Assembly (NCBI GenBank): GCA_020740775.1
Contig: JAHEWK010000006.1
Span: 806,001 to 870,000, forward strand
Source: Ilyonectria destructans
Taxonomy: Eukaryota; Ascomycota; Sordariomycetes; Hypocreales; Nectriaceae
Length of the DNA: 64,000 nt
Reading direction: 5' to 3'
Below the pieces are notes generated by a model. The model made no database searches and was not told where the DNA came from. It worked only from the letters and a program-made list of their open reading frames with translations. The position numbers and the translations under genes are program-made. Shown in pieces: positions 22,401-34,568 of the stretch; the first letter of the stretch is position 1; each line of letters begins with the position of its first letter.

Positions 22401-23369
22401 GACTTTCTTTATTTCTAGTCTTTGACCTTTTCTTTTTCCTTTTACTTCTTTGCGCATCAGACCGAACCGTGAAAATGGGAGCGACAGCGACTATTCACAT
22501 CCGGGAGGGATGAACGTACATAGACTTATTGTATTTGCTATTGAATTTTGATCATGAACTCTTGATTTATTTTATTTGTACCCTAGACATCAAGAAACTA
22601 ACTGGTGATACTTTAGATTGTAGATGAGGATGACTTTAAGAATCCACTACTTCTCCTTGAAGGGATAGCTTAGATTATAGAAAGGATTGTTCCACTATCG
22701 AAGTGAAGAAGATCGTTTAAACTTCCCTATAGCTTAACAGAAGATAATACAAGTTATGGTGATGATCCATAATCTCTTTTGCAACCTACATAGGACATTT
22801 CCATCCTTGACATTGAGACTTGTCCTAATGCTGTTCAAGGTTTCCGAGATAAAGCTGTCAGCGGGTCTGCCAGAGTTTAAATGACTTGCTTTGAATTATG
22901 GGCGTGTGAGAGTCGGAAGACGCGTGCTGCACCGCCTCCAGCAAGCGAGGCATCTTGCCTGTTTATACGTTTCTCCAGGTTCATCAGTCAAGTCACCCTA
23001 CCTTGATGATCTCTTTGAAGCATGTCCAGACCTTGGTATGATAACAGCAGGTCTTTAGAACATCTCCTTGCGTCAGAGGGGGTGGCAAAGTCGCTTGGAT
23101 TTTATTGATACCGAAATGGGAAAGAGCTCTGGAGTGACCAGAGTGTCTGGGGGCTGGGGTTGTGAGTTCAATTCAGAGCGATAGTGGTATACTATTTAAT
23201 TGTTCCTTTATTTATGCACGAGTTAGTTGAAGCAGGTGATATCTCAATCTCACTATCTATTTGCATATGATGTGTTTTTCGTTTACATGTTGTCATTCCT
23301 GTCTAGATCATATCAAACAAAGTCGCATAGAGTAAATTCTAAGCCATAGCTGGTCTAATTTATCAGCCC
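22401..23369. other. Intergenic; possible esterase remnants
   Basis: No open gene. A short segment near 22905-22990 could be a decayed C-terminal esterase strand but is too weak to call. Confidence 0.35.
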
Positions 23370-25010
23370 TCATCTCGTGAATGCCTTGAAACCTCCGGAT
23401 ATCTCCTTGTCAACCCATTCCAAGTACGACCGCAAACCACCGAAGTAAAAGTTGGTGCTTGCCTTACGTCCAGGAATATTCTGACTGAAGATCCAACTGG
23501 CAGCCTTGGTGAATAGGGAGCCTTGTATCATGCGATTACAAATATCTGACCATCCTTCCTCAGCCTCCTTGGATACCTCCATGATAAGGGGCTTTTGTGC
23601 AGTGGCGCTCGCGTTGCCGTTTTGAAGGACCTTGTTGGAATCAGAAATACCCTCTGCGTGCATGATGCAAGCCACGACAAAGTTGACTTCGCTTTCAATG
23701 ACTGGTGGAAAGTTGGCAAAGGCACCCTGAGGTCCCGAAATGAGAAACATATTAGGGAACCCCGAGCATGCGATACTGCCATATGCCCTCAAGCCATCCT
23801 TCCAGTGTTCTTGCATAGTCTCACCATTGAGACCCTTGATCATGATTCTGGTATAGCTTCCTTCGATAGCTTCAAATCCGGTGGCAAAGATCAAGACGTC
23901 AAGTTCGTGGATGGAGCCATCTGACAGCTTGATGCCTCGTTCGACTATTTCTTGGATGGGAGTTGCTTGAAGATCCACCACATCCACGTTGTCGCGGTTG
24001 AAAATTTGGTAGTAGCCAGAATCACAGAGAGGACGACGAGCGTAGAAATCTTTGGGCTTCAGCACCGCCGCCTTTCGTGGATCCTTGACAATCTCGTCAA
24101 TCTTGCCCCGGATGAAGTTGCAGGCTTCATTGTTGGCGTCTTCGTTGGTGGTTATATCTCCAAACGCACTAAACATAAACCTGAAGCCATTTCCTTGATC
24201 CCAGACTTCTTGGAAAGCTTTCTGTCGCTCTTCGGGCGTTGCCTCCATGGTTTTCCGGGTGGATTCGGGTACACCGAAGCCAACGGCGGACTTGAAGACG
24301 TTGTCCCAAATTGTGTCGTAATTCGCATTGGTCTTTTGACGATATTCCGCACTGACTGGCTTTTGTCCACTCGGTACGGAGTATTGCGGGTGGCGTTGAA
24401 ACGACGTCAAGTGATTAACGATGGGGGCAATTGAAGTCATTACCTGGACTCCAGTCGATCCATTTCCAATAATGCCAACGCGCTTTCCATCTAGCTTCAC
24501 CGAATCGTCCCATGTAGCTGTATGCAGGAGGGTGCCCTTGAAACTTGACAACCCGGCAATTTTGGGATAATTTGCTTTCGAAAGAAGTCCGAGGGAATTG
24601 ACGAGGTAGCGAGCAAGCACAACTTGCTCATTCCCACAGACGACTCGCCATCGCTGGATGGAATCATCCCAATCCGCCGTTTTCATTTCGCAATTGAATT
24701 GCATGTACTTTCTCAAGTCATGTTTCTTGACAATGTGTTGGAGATATGCGAGGATCTCGGGCTGATAGACGTAGTGGTGTGTCCATGGATATGTTTGGAG
24801 GTCGTCTTTATCCCACGAGTAACGGTACAGGTAGCTTTCAGTGTCGCTCATGGCGCCCGGGTATCGATTCCAGTACCAAGTGCCGCCAACATCGCCTGCC
24901 ATGTCGATGCATTTGACATGTAGGCCCATCTGCGACAGGCGGTAGGTGGAATAGATACCGCCAACACCGGCACCAACGACGAGGGCGTCGACTTGAACTG
25001 GCTGTCCCAT
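23370..25010 (-). CDS. Baeyer-Villiger-type flavin monooxygenase, 546 aa
   Basis: Intronless. The frame opens slightly upstream with a TTG, but the ATG at 25010 (MGQPVQVDALVVGAG) is the real start. It has two dinucleotide motifs, GAGVGG (residues 13-18, FAD) and GNGSTG (181-186, NADPH), the GGTWYWNRYPGAMSD segment, and the BVMO fingerprint FKGTLLHTATWDD (156-168). LIFATGFE lies in the C-terminal half. It inserts oxygen next to a ketone using NADPH and O2. It is divergent from Zn2Cys6 factor 1 at 25896, an arrangement that often means direct regulation. Substrate unknown. Confidence 0.94.
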   Translation of the reverse strand: MGQPVQVDALVVGAGVGGIYSTYRLSQMGLHVKCIDMAGDVGGTWYWNRYPGAMSDTESYLYRYSWDKDDLQTYPWTHHYVYQPEILAYLQHIVKKHDLRKYMQFNCEMKTADWDDSIQRWRVVCGNEQVVLARYLVNSLGLLSKANYPKIAGLSSFKGTLLHTATWDDSVKLDGKRVGIIGNGSTGVQVMTSIAPIVNHLTSFQRHPQYSVPSGQKPVSAEYRQKTNANYDTIWDNVFKSAVGFGVPESTRKTMEATPEERQKAFQEVWDQGNGFRFMFSAFGDITTNEDANNEACNFIRGKIDEIVKDPRKAAVLKPKDFYARRPLCDSGYYQIFNRDNVDVVDLQATPIQEIVERGIKLSDGSIHELDVLIFATGFEAIEGSYTRIMIKGLNGETMQEHWKDGLRAYGSIACSGFPNMFLISGPQGAFANFPPVIESEVNFVVACIMHAEGISDSNKVLQNGNASATAQKPLIMEVSKEAEEGWSDICNRMIQGSLFTKAASWIFSQNIPGRKASTNFYFGGLRSYLEWVDKEISGGFKAFTR

Positions 25011-25895
25011 TCTGAGAACAGACAATGGAAATCAATCAAGGTGAAGTGTCTGATACAGCCGCGATGATGTGGAGCCCTGAAACGAAGTGGTGAATTGAGA
25101 TTTTGAACTGAGCGTGTATATGAACCGCTTGCGCGGGCGAGATAATGTAGACGACGATATAAGCAGTGATGGCGACTAAATTGGTCGAGTGCTGCTGCGC
25201 CAATTGTCGGCTCGTGTCAAGTCTTAATTGGGAAACTTTCTCTATCAACTAGGAATTACTGAATTGGGCTCAATCATGAGGACTCGACCCACCCATGCAT
25301 CGTACGGCATCTTCACTTTCTTTTATGCGAGGATACCGTAGAAGGAGATTCTAGAAAGATCAGGGCGGGACACCAGCAGCCTCGACTTCTGCAACACCCA
25401 CAGATCTCGGGCCATGATCAAGTTAGGCAACCGGCTTTGAATTAGGGTAGATGCAGTTGGATGTTTGAGTAATTGATTGGTTGTCGGCTGGAGGTGATTG
25501 CCAGAGTTGCCATTACAGCCAACCTGCCACTGCTCCGACATCTTTCTGAGGCACATGCAGCAGAGCCACGGCCGCTGGAGTAATTATGGGCCGGAGTGCG
25601 GGGTTAGAGAGTGTAAATTGCCTGATTGAGACAGGATCCGAGAGAGAACCATAGCGTCGTTGTGAGGCGAATCAGATGTCGAGAAGGTGAGTGGAGATAC
25701 AAGGTGGAGGGTGTCTTAAATGAAGCTATCTCGATCCGGCATGGCCTCATAATGACGCAGAGGCACAGAATATGACAGGCCAGCTGATGTCCGCGGATCG
25801 CCTCCTCCATTGTCTCAATCTCAATCTCATCACTGCATATCCTCTGATGCCGCAAGCCCCAGCTCGGCAATCGACCCAATCCAGCCTGAACCACC
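25011..25895. promoter_or_regulatory. Divergent promoter region, BVMO / Zn2Cys6 factor 1
   Basis: About 885 bp between divergent starts. No element is assigned confidently; the small minus-strand frames here overlap the leader of the regulator and are not genes. Confidence 0.35.
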
Positions 25896-27371
25896 ATGCC
25901 AGCCGTATATCGAATCCGCTTTGCCCCTAGCAGCAAATACCAGCTGCCGGCGTTGACGGAAGCTGACGCCTCGCGGGCTCCGTCGGCATCCAGCTCCACT
26001 CCTCCGTCTCCAGATGCCAGCAACTCGCCGCCGGAACGCACCAAGAGTCGCACCACCAAGAGCCGTCTTGGCTGCAGGGAATGCAAGCTCCGTCGGGTCA
26101 AATGCGACGAGACTTATCCTGTGTGTCTCCGATGTCAACGGCGCGGCTCCGTCTGTCTCTCAAGCCCCCGGCCCGCCCAGTGGCAAACTGAGGTCTCGTG
26201 GTATTCCGACTATTCTCTCAGCCCCTGGACAGGGGATAGCCCTCCCAATAAACACCTCTTGCAGTACTGGCTGGAGCAGTCGAGCAAGATGATGACGGTG
26301 GATCCAAACAACAACCCTCTGTCATTTCCGCTGCTCCGCTATCTCGCCGTAAGCCCTTCCCTGGTCCACGCCGTGCAAAGCGTCGGCGCCGGCCAAGAGA
26401 CATTTTTCAACAGTTCCAGCCTTGGTCCTTGCTTGGAGGAGCGTGGGCGCGCTCTCAAGCTGGTGCGACAGGAGTTGGCGAATAACACTCGCCCGCCGCT
26501 TCCCTCCTTGCTCACAGTCTTCATACTCGGTGTTTCCGCCCCCTGGCTCGAGTCACAACCTCAAAGCTACGGCAAAGAACACCTCAATGGCGCAAGAGCT
26601 GTAATCAGCCTCGCTCTGTTAGATAAGGGAATGGCCGAGGATCCCCTCATGAAGTTCCTCCTAGGCTGGTACATATGGTGGGATATGTGTTTTTCCTTTA
26701 TAGCCGACTCAGATGACCTCTCAACGGTCGATACGCCCAAGATCGTCGCTATTCTTCAATCAAATTCAGACGCATTCCACCCAATGAACGGCTTCTCTTC
26801 TGAGCTCTATACTCATGTGGCCTCCGCCAATAGGTATTGTCGCCGTGTGCTAGACCACCGAGGGCAAGATCCAGCATACGAAGTCGAAATTGAGACGAAG
26901 CTCTTGGCATGGCAACCTGACGACCGTAATCCACACTTGGCACACTTAAGCATGGCTTATCGGAACCATGCCCTTATCATGCTATACAACACTTGCCCGG
27001 ATCCTGGTTCTCTAATGCGTATCATCACTGGTGATGATGGCCTGGAGATGATTGAAGGGACGGAAGCCATTGTTCGATTTTATGCCATGCAGACCCTTCA
27101 AAACCTGTTGAGCACGCCCATGCATGAAGCATGTGTGATTTTTCAATCCATGCCGCTACTTACAGCAGCAGCAGAGCTGAGAGAAGGTGACGCATCTCTC
27201 CGGATGGATGTAATCATCAGATACAAGGCTTTGTACTCTATTTGCAGGATTGCAGTGATGCTGCGGTGTATTGATATATTGGAGGAACTGTGGGCGCTGC
27301 GGGATAGTGGCGTTGAAATAACGTGCATGGAATTGAGTCTGGCAAAGAACTGGAGAATTTGTTTTGCCTAA
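25896..27371 (+). CDS. Zn2Cys6 transcription factor 1, 491 aa
   Basis: Intronless; the start MPAVYRIRFAPSS is shared in style with the paralogue at 63574. The zinc cluster is GCRECKLRRVKCDETYPVC plus CQRRGSVC (about residues 60-90), followed by RPAQWQTEVSW. The effector half has LLQYWLEQSSKMMTVDPNNNPLSFP and ends WALRDSGVEITCMELSLAKNW. This architecture is repeated in the regulators at 34569 and 62093, which form one paralogous family (fungal-specific TF domain 2 type). It should be a nuclear regulator of neighbouring catabolic genes, by position the BVMO and the DAAO1 group. Confidence 0.93.
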   Translation: MPAVYRIRFAPSSKYQLPALTEADASRAPSASSSTPPSPDASNSPPERTKSRTTKSRLGCRECKLRRVKCDETYPVCLRCQRRGSVCLSSPRPAQWQTEVSWYSDYSLSPWTGDSPPNKHLLQYWLEQSSKMMTVDPNNNPLSFPLLRYLAVSPSLVHAVQSVGAGQETFFNSSSLGPCLEERGRALKLVRQELANNTRPPLPSLLTVFILGVSAPWLESQPQSYGKEHLNGARAVISLALLDKGMAEDPLMKFLLGWYIWWDMCFSFIADSDDLSTVDTPKIVAILQSNSDAFHPMNGFSSELYTHVASANRYCRRVLDHRGQDPAYEVEIETKLLAWQPDDRNPHLAHLSMAYRNHALIMLYNTCPDPGSLMRIITGDDGLEMIEGTEAIVRFYAMQTLQNLLSTPMHEACVIFQSMPLLTAAAELREGDASLRMDVIIRYKALYSICRIAVMLRCIDILEELWALRDSGVEITCMELSLAKNWRICFA

Positions 27372-27944
27372 TCGAGCGTCCGCTTCAGTTAGAGAGGCTT
27401 TTGGTTATAGGTTTTGAAATCTACTTAGCGTTACCTTGAAGCAAATAGGTGTTGGGAGACACGGGTGCTAGTGGAATATCTCATCCTGTGATGGCGCCGC
27501 CATAAGAAACATAGGTTGAGACGGAGTCTCGGCCGAGATGATTATTCTAGGCTACGAGCGGGATTGAATAACTCCACGCAATCTAGAAGCGGCCATCTGA
27601 GCCTCCCCAACAATACATGGGACTTTTACCACTCGGGAAATGTCCGAAATAGGGAAGAACTATAAGACAACATGAACAAGGCCCACTATCTCACCTCTCA
27701 CAATCTAGGTGGGCCAACTAGTGCAGACTCGGCACATGATGCCAGCCACTTCTTGATGAACAAGACTAGCCCAGTATGGTCCATGCTAATTATAAGGCAG
27801 TTGGTCTCTTACATCGGACACGGATCGTGAACTCCAACATGTTCCATTTTCTCCCATATCTCATCTACCGGCCGAGCTAGTCACTTGACGCTACCTGGGA
27901 ACACTCTTACAGCACACTGGCTATTATTTGCACCGGTCATCATC
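27372..27944. promoter_or_regulatory. Intergenic, promoter of DAAO1
   Basis: About 570 bp without coding potential. It contains several CGG/CCG triplets such as ctcggccgag near 27530, which Zn2Cys6 proteins could bind, but no spacing rule is demonstrated. Confidence 0.3.
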
Positions 27945-29105
27945 ATGGTGAAAGTCACAATCTTGGGGTCGGGGTGAGTCTTCGGCCGGTTGCTCACTGA
28001 TATCAGTATTGGACTAATGAGCCCCTATAGCGTCACCGGCATGATGGCCGCGGCCAAGTTGCCGAGAGATTATGACATCACGGTAGTTGCTGAACACATG
28101 CCAGGCGACTACGACACCAAAGAGTGGGCAAGTCCTTGGGCAGGAGCAATTTGGGTTGGCGTGCATCAATCAAAACCCGAAGAACAGAAGATGCAGCTGG
28201 AAGGGTTTGCTGGGCTGTGGAGGCTTGCCGAGACCAACCCCGAGTCCAGTGTGCGCCAGATCGAGATGACTGAGATAATGGATCGAGGCTCAAAATCCGA
28301 CGCGTGGTACGCAGGAAAATTGCCCGAGTTCCGATTTCTCTCAAAGGACGAGCTTCCCAAGGGTGCAATCTATGGTATGAAGTACAAGACTCTGGTGTTG
28401 ACGCCCCAAATATTTCTACTATGGCTGCACGAGAGATTGACGGCCAGAGGTGTCAAATTCATTCGCACAAAGGTCAATTCTCTTGCAGACTTGAAGGGAC
28501 TAGGTCATGATGTCCTGATTAACGCTTCGGGTATTGGCTCAGAGAAGCTGAAGGATGTTCAGGAGAAGAACCTTGTGCCAATGAGGTTGCAGTGTGTTGT
28601 GGCCAAGGCCGACAGCTATGATCGACTCTTTATTCGGCGTGGCGAGAATGGTTACTACTCTACTGCTTTCTCCCGCCGAGATGGCACTGTCTATGTAGGC
28701 GGTGTCTTGAAGGAGGATTCTCGAGACCTGACTGTCTCCGAGGAACAGAGGACCATAGTAAGTGGTGCCGTCATCGAGGAAAACTGGGAATGCAAGATAA
28801 AAGATGAGCTAACTCTACTTCTTTTCTAGATCTGTCGCAATGCCCATCTAAACCAGCCAGATGTTTTCCCGTCTCCTCATGCAAAGGACTGGCCCATTTT
28901 GTATGATCATGTCGGCGTCTATCCCGTTATGGATAAAGACATCGGCGGAGTCCGCTGTGAGAAGGAAGTTTTGGGCGGCCAGCGAGTCATTCATGCTTAC
29001 GGGCAAAATGCTGGAGGATACGTGTATAGCTTCGGCCTCGCTCGTGCTGTAATTAATCTGGTGGACGAATTCCTCTTTGAGATTCCTCAGGTTTCCAAGC
29101 TCTGA
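27945..29105 (+). CDS. D-amino-acid oxidase family flavoprotein 1, 343 aa, 3 exons, C-terminal SKL
   Basis: Exons 27945-27973, 28031-28757 and 28830-29105. The 29-nt first exon encodes MVKVTILGSG; splicing completes the FAD loop GSGVTGMMAA. EWASPWAGAIW, DVLINASGIGSEKL and VIHAYGQNAGGYVYSFG are DAAO signatures, and the tyrosine in NGYYST matches the active-site lid. The position of the canonical substrate-carboxylate arginine is Met286 (VYPVMDKDIGG); the paralogue at 58437 has Arg there. The protein ends VSKL, a peroxisomal PTS1. Peroxisomal flavin oxidase with probably altered substrate range. Confidence 0.92.
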
Positions 29106-29762
29106 GGAATACTACAATTTGGGGAAGTTGTCAACGTGTACAAAACATAAATAGCATCAATTGAAGGGAACCAGTGAACGTCTCGTGGAACTTTCTCGTA
29201 AATATTATTTTTTGAATGTCTACCCGGCAGCACGAGTTGTCCTTTCCGTATCGATTTCATCACTCGCCATTTGGGCTTGTCAACCAGACCAAGACATCCG
29301 TATGATATCTTCGCGACAACTCCAGTCTGGGGGACTTTGTGGATACATTGTAGTCTTGAGATGGGGTAATCTTTAAAAGACTAGACTGTTGTAAAACTGA
29401 GACTAACCTCAACTTGAGGACTTCGCGGCTGCACACAAGGCCGGAGGATTAGCTCTGGTCGCTATTCAAGTACGGTGGTGGATCGTGGTGGATCCACATG
29501 CCCATTTGGAACGGTACGCGATGTGGATGGTGAACAAGCCGAAGTAACTAAATTGTTTCCTCTTTCGGCTGATCAACGAGGGCAGAATCATACACCTGGC
29601 ACACTACCTTGCCATTGGAGCTGGCCCCTCAGCCGCGACGTATCGTGCATATTGTCATAATCGCCATTAAGAACACTCTGCCGAACCTTGCTTTTGCAGT
29701 GCATTTGAACTCTGCATTCCTTCACAGCTTGCTTTATGTTGAAGCCACTTGTTCCGAGCAAC
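29106..29762. other. Intergenic, DAAO1 terminator and GABA-T promoter
   Basis: About 650 bp; no gene or repeat recognised. Confidence 0.3.
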
Positions 29763-31412
29763 ATGTCTTTCGCTGCAACTCTGGCCCGTGGTCGCCTCGT
29801 GCTGCGTCAGCCGGCTTTGAGGCCATCAAACCGCAGACGCTTCGCAACTGCCACCGAATCGTTTTTCCCCAATGAACCGACAAAGCCCATTGTTTCCACA
29901 GTCATCCCCGGACCCAAGGCACGGGCTGCCCTGGCTGACATCGACGATGTGTTTGACACCAACAATGTCAACATGGTGACTGACTTTGAACGCAGTGTTG
30001 GAAATTAGTTAGTAGCTTCATCAGTCAGGACGTGGGATTTAGAACTAATTCTAGTAGTATTGCGGATCCAGACGGCAACATGCTGCTTGACGTGTGAGTG
30101 GTCCCAAGACATTTGAATATGAAATCACCATTCACTGACTATTCTAGGTATGCTCAAATCGCGTCTATTGCCATTGGATATAACAACCCAGCGCTTCTTG
30201 CTACTGCACAGTCTCGCGCCATCCAAACAGCTTTGATTAATCGACCTGCACTGGGAAACTTTCCCCAGCATGACTGGGGCGATATCTTGCGAGATGGTCT
30301 TTTGAAGGCCGCCCCCAGGGGACTCGAGAACGTCTTTACGTCGACGACCGGATCAGATGCTAATGAACTGGCCTATAAGGCGGCCTTTATGTGGAAGCGT
30401 CAGCAGCAACGTGGTGACGCCGAGTTTACGGAAAAAGAAATCACTTCGGCGATGGATAATAAGGAGCCTGGAGCCCCTAATCTCTCCATTCTATCTTTCA
30501 AGAAGGGATTCCATGGTCGCCTTTTCGGTAGCCTTACGACAACGAGATCCAAGTTTATTCACAAAATCGACATTCCTGCCTTCGATTGGCCAGCCGCTCC
30601 ATTCCCCAAGCTGATGTATCCCCTCGAAGATTTTGCTGCAGAAAACAAATTGGAGGAAGAAAGGTGTCTACAAGAGACTGAGCGTCTGATTACAGAATGG
30701 CATAGTCCGCCAGTCGCCGTCATTGTGGAGCCAATCCAGTCCGAGGGCGGTGACAATCATGCAAGCCCTGCATTTTTCCAGGGCCTGCGGGAGTTGACCA
30801 CCAAGCACAACATTCTCTTCATTGTAGATGAGGTTCAAACGGGCGTTGGTGCGACTGGCAAGTTCTGGGCACACGAACACTGGAATCTCCCAACGCCCCC
30901 TGACATGGTTACATTCTCCAAGAAGGCCCAAGCCGCGGGATACTTCTACAGCGACAAGAGGCTACGACCCAGCAAGCCCTATCGCCAATTTAACACTTGG
31001 ATGGGTGACCCGGCCCGCGCTCTTTTGTTCAAGACCATGTTCCAGGAGATTCAACGCCTGAAGCTTGTCGAAAACACGGCTGATGTCGGAAGTTATCTAT
31101 ACTCGGGCCTGAAGAGACTGCAGGAGCGCTATACCGGACAAATCATGAATCTGAGGGGTCAAGATCGGGGTACTTTTATTGCCTTTGATTCACCAAAGAG
31201 AGATACTTTGATCAGAAATTCCAAAGCCATGGGCTTGAACATTGGTGGTTGTGGAGACCAGTCCATTCGACTACGGCCAATGCTGGTATTCCAAAAGCAT
31301 CACGGTAAGTTACTCCTACTATGGCTGTGTCACGTATATTCAGAATACAATAAACTGACTACTAATAGCTGATTTGCTCCTGGAACTCCTAGAGAAGTTG
31401 ATCAAGCAGTGA
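29763..31412 (+). CDS. 4-aminobutyrate aminotransferase (GABA-T), mitochondrial, 493 aa, 4 exons
   Basis: Exons 29763-30007, 30058-30093, 30148-31304 and 31369-31412; the 36-nt second exon encodes IADPDGNMLLDV. The start at 29763 has an A at -3; an in-frame ATG at 29736 would add nine residues. The Arg-rich, acid-free N-terminus (LARGRLVLRQPALRPSNRRRFAT) is a mitochondrial presequence. Class-III PLP transaminase motifs are GSDANELAYKAAF, FHGRLFGSL, IVEPIQSEGGDNHAS, FIVDEVQTGVGATGKFW and the PLP lysine in TFSKK (K352/K353). It converts GABA and 2-oxoglutarate to succinic semialdehyde and glutamate. It probably serves the amine catabolism encoded around it. Confidence 0.95.
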
Positions 31413-32331
31413 ACGAGTAAAGTGGCATCCTAGGTCATAGTGTTCGTGTCGGGACAATCAAGGGTGAAACATCGAGATATATCAGATACCAGTACTATCA
31501 AATGATTTAACTCGTATTCCTTTGCACGCGTAATTTCGTGGTGGTTGTCTATCCATGCCAACATCTGAAGCGGAATGTCCATTTCCAAAAAGTCGACGTC
31601 CTTAACGCCTCGCGACATACGCTTAAATCACACGTTTTAAATGTAGAAAATCGTGATACCAAGATTTCATTCCTTCTCCCGTTCTATCTGTCGATTTGTT
31701 GTGTAATATGCTCTAACCTTTTGTCATCGGAGGGGTAAACAAGATGGTCTTAGTCAACGTCCCAATTGCTGTCGTAGACCGAGCCCCATGCTTCATTAGT
31801 CGTTTACTATTTGCTTTTCCTGCGTGAACATGGTTTCTCGTGCGATTTCGTCGGGAAATAGATGAATGTAGAAGGTGCCTTTCACAGTATATGAGCTGAG
31901 GGGCATTGCTGTTTTGTTACTCGGCTCGATGCCCAGACAGGATGGAACGGGGTGGAGGTGGTCGGCTCCGGCCATGAAGCCACTGAAGATGGCCGCGTTG
32001 CATTTACAGCCGCATCTAAATGACCGAGCCATGAGACTGCTTGATTAGATGACTAAGGGCCTAGCGCAGCAGCAATTGGTCTAGTCTAGATCCATGTAAG
32101 GGTGTTGGAGCCCCCACTTGTCTCGAATTACTTATTGTGTCGAATAGGCGAGCAACGCTCGACACGTCCTATGAGATGGCCCATAATTACGCTTCATGCA
32201 GCGTCAGCCAAAATAAAAAGTGAAAAGTTGCCAAACCCTCTTAGATTTTCGGATCACAGATCCTATGCTTCATAGTTGTCTTGTATTTCACGACTCACGA
32301 CTCAGAACGACGGCATCGGTATCGACACGAC
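31413..32331. other. Intergenic, no gene recognised
   Basis: About 900 bp. A minus-strand frame at 31796-32032 (78 codons) lacks any recognisable domain. Confidence 0.35.
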
Positions 32332-34055
32332 ATGGCTCTCATTCTCCCTCTAGTAGCTCTAAGCGCAGCCATCATCCTCGCCGTCTTCGAGTACATTATC
32401 AAACCAGCCTTCCTGTCCCCTCTATCAAAGATCCCCGCCCCTCACTGGAGCTGTCACGTTTCTCCCTTGTGGCTCTTGTGGGCAAAATGGGCTCGCTGGG
32501 AAAACCGGCTGGTGTATGAGAACCATATGAAAAAAGGGAAAGCCCTGCGCCTTTCGCCAAATACTCTGAGTCTTAACTGTTTCGAGGGTGGATTGAAGCA
32601 GATATATCTCGGTGGCTTCCCAAAGACAGAATTCTACTGGAGGGGCTTTGCCAATTATGGGTCAGTACGCCGTTCTTCTTGGTTGGCGGGACTCTGACAT
32701 TTTGACAGCACAGAGAACATCTTCACGTTTGAGGATAACCCTACGCACTCCGCTCGCAAGAGAATCATATCTGGCGTCTTTTCCAAGTCCAATGTCATTG
32801 CATCCCCAACTGCCCGTGCGTCTACCAAACTAGTCTTGTACGACCGCCTGCTGCCGATGCTGTACAAGGCGGCAAAGAATGACGAGCCGCTGGAGGTCCT
32901 TGACATGAACTTCTCGTACTCGATGGACTCATTCATTAGCTGGCAGTTTGGCTGCGGCCTGGCAAGCAATTTTCTCGAGGATGAGGAGGAGCGAAGAATG
33001 TACCTCGACGGCTTTGGCGCGGCGGCCCCATATGTCTTCTGGCAGTATGAATTCCCCAGCCTCAACACATTGCTCAAGTCAGTCGGATGGATCCCAAGCA
33101 AGGTTGACTCTGGATTTCATGACCTCGAAGCATGGAATCTCGACAAGTGCGACAAGGCTCATGAACTTCTCGCCCGAGGCGAGGAGACGCTGGCAGAGGA
33201 GAACAAGCCCGTGGTCATGGCTTTGCAACTCAAGGCGATGAGCGAGGTCAACACCAAGCCAAAGGAATATGCAAACCGCATCAAGATTGCAAGCGACATG
33301 TTTGCTCACAACTCGGCCGCACATGAGACGAGCGGAATCACTCTGACTTACTGCCTCTACGAATTGTCACTGAATCCCAATATCCAGACCAAACTTTGGG
33401 AGGAGCTTCTGACTCTCGATCAGCCTCTGAAGTACCCAATGCTAGAGGGAGAAGACATCAATCTGCCGGCTGCAAAGGCCGTCGACACTTTGCCCTACTT
33501 GGAAGCCGTGATAATGGAGACATTGCGACTGTATCCAGCTGTTGCGGGGGGACAACCTCGCCGTGTCCCTAAGCCCTGCTCCCTTGGCGGGTACGATAAC
33601 ATTCAACCAGGCACCATAGTTCAATGCTACGCCTATTCCCTCCATCGAACACCGGAAGTATTCCCAGAACCGGACAAATGGAGGCCAGAACGATGGATCG
33701 AAGCAACTCCACAGCAATTAAGCGAGATGCGACGATGGTTTTGGGCGTTTGGAAGTGGTGGCCGCATGTGCATTGGCAGCAACTTTGCATACTATTGTGA
33801 GTATTGAATCCCATATGACTGTTTGCAGTTGCTTACAGCGCATAACTTCATATAATGCCTGCCCTTCTGATTATTTATATCATACATCATACACACGAGC
33901 CCGGCTAACGTTTGACAGCGATGAAACACTTCATTGCGAGCATCTATACCAACTTTACAACCACCATTCACACACATGGGGATATGGAACTGGAGGATAA
34001 GTACTTGGCTGGACCTAAAGGGCACAACTTGAAATTGAAATTCCATGTGGTTTAG
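32332..34055 (+). CDS. Cytochrome P450, 517 aa, 3 exons
   Basis: Exons 32332-32660, 32709-33796 and 33919-34055; introns 48 and 122 bp. An N-terminal membrane anchor (LILPLVALSAAIILAVFEYII) is followed by the proline hinge LSKIPAPH. I-helix region is MFAHNSAAHETSG, ExxR is E380-TL-R383 in METLRLYP, the PERW motif is WRPERWIE, and the haem loop is FGSGGRMCIG with Cys464. The final exon contributes SMKHFIASIYTNF. It is a microsomal class-II monooxygenase; family number and substrate cannot be told from the sequence alone. It is co-oriented with GABA-T and Zn2Cys6 factor 2. Confidence 0.94.
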
Positions 34056-34568
34056 GAGGGGTGGCAGGATAGTCACGGCCAGAGCGTGCTGAGGAGGATT
34101 GGAGGAGGCGAAGCAAGCATTTCTAGATAAATGATTGAAGTGCATTTGGTTAAGGACATTTAATCCAGCAAAAGACATTCTAGGTCATTGCCCAGTGTGA
34201 TAATGAGCCGTTGCTCGGACACGAGTGTGAGCTGTCACGCCGTGTCTGCCGTAACAGAGGAGCACTGTGCGTCGAGAGCCACAGCAGAGGACCACGCCAT
34301 CTAGAGCATTCGACATTCCCTGGCGGGCGTTTCCAGAGGAGGATTGGCACTATATCATTTGTGGAACCGTTAGTGTGAGACCGGGGCGCCCTAAACGAGT
34401 CCAGATAAGGAGAGCAGCAGAATGCGGGGGATGACTAGATCGGCATCTTGGTCCTTTGCCACCAGATTGCGACTCCGAACCTCCCTTTGGAACATGTCTC
34501 GACCTTCAGTGGCATCCGATCGCCGGCATCTTTCTCATAAACTCGTTACACAGCCAAACAAAGCCGCC
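34056..34568. promoter_or_regulatory. Intergenic, promoter of Zn2Cys6 factor 2
   Basis: About 500 bp. A GATAAG hexamer at 34404-34409 is a potential GATA-factor (nitrogen regulation) site, but one copy is not significant. The frame is open from 34422, but the earlier ATG gives an unrelated N-terminus. Confidence 0.3.

Noticed and set aside
31796..32032. 78-codon minus-strand frame upstream of the P450
   Set aside because: No domain, no intron support, no partner.
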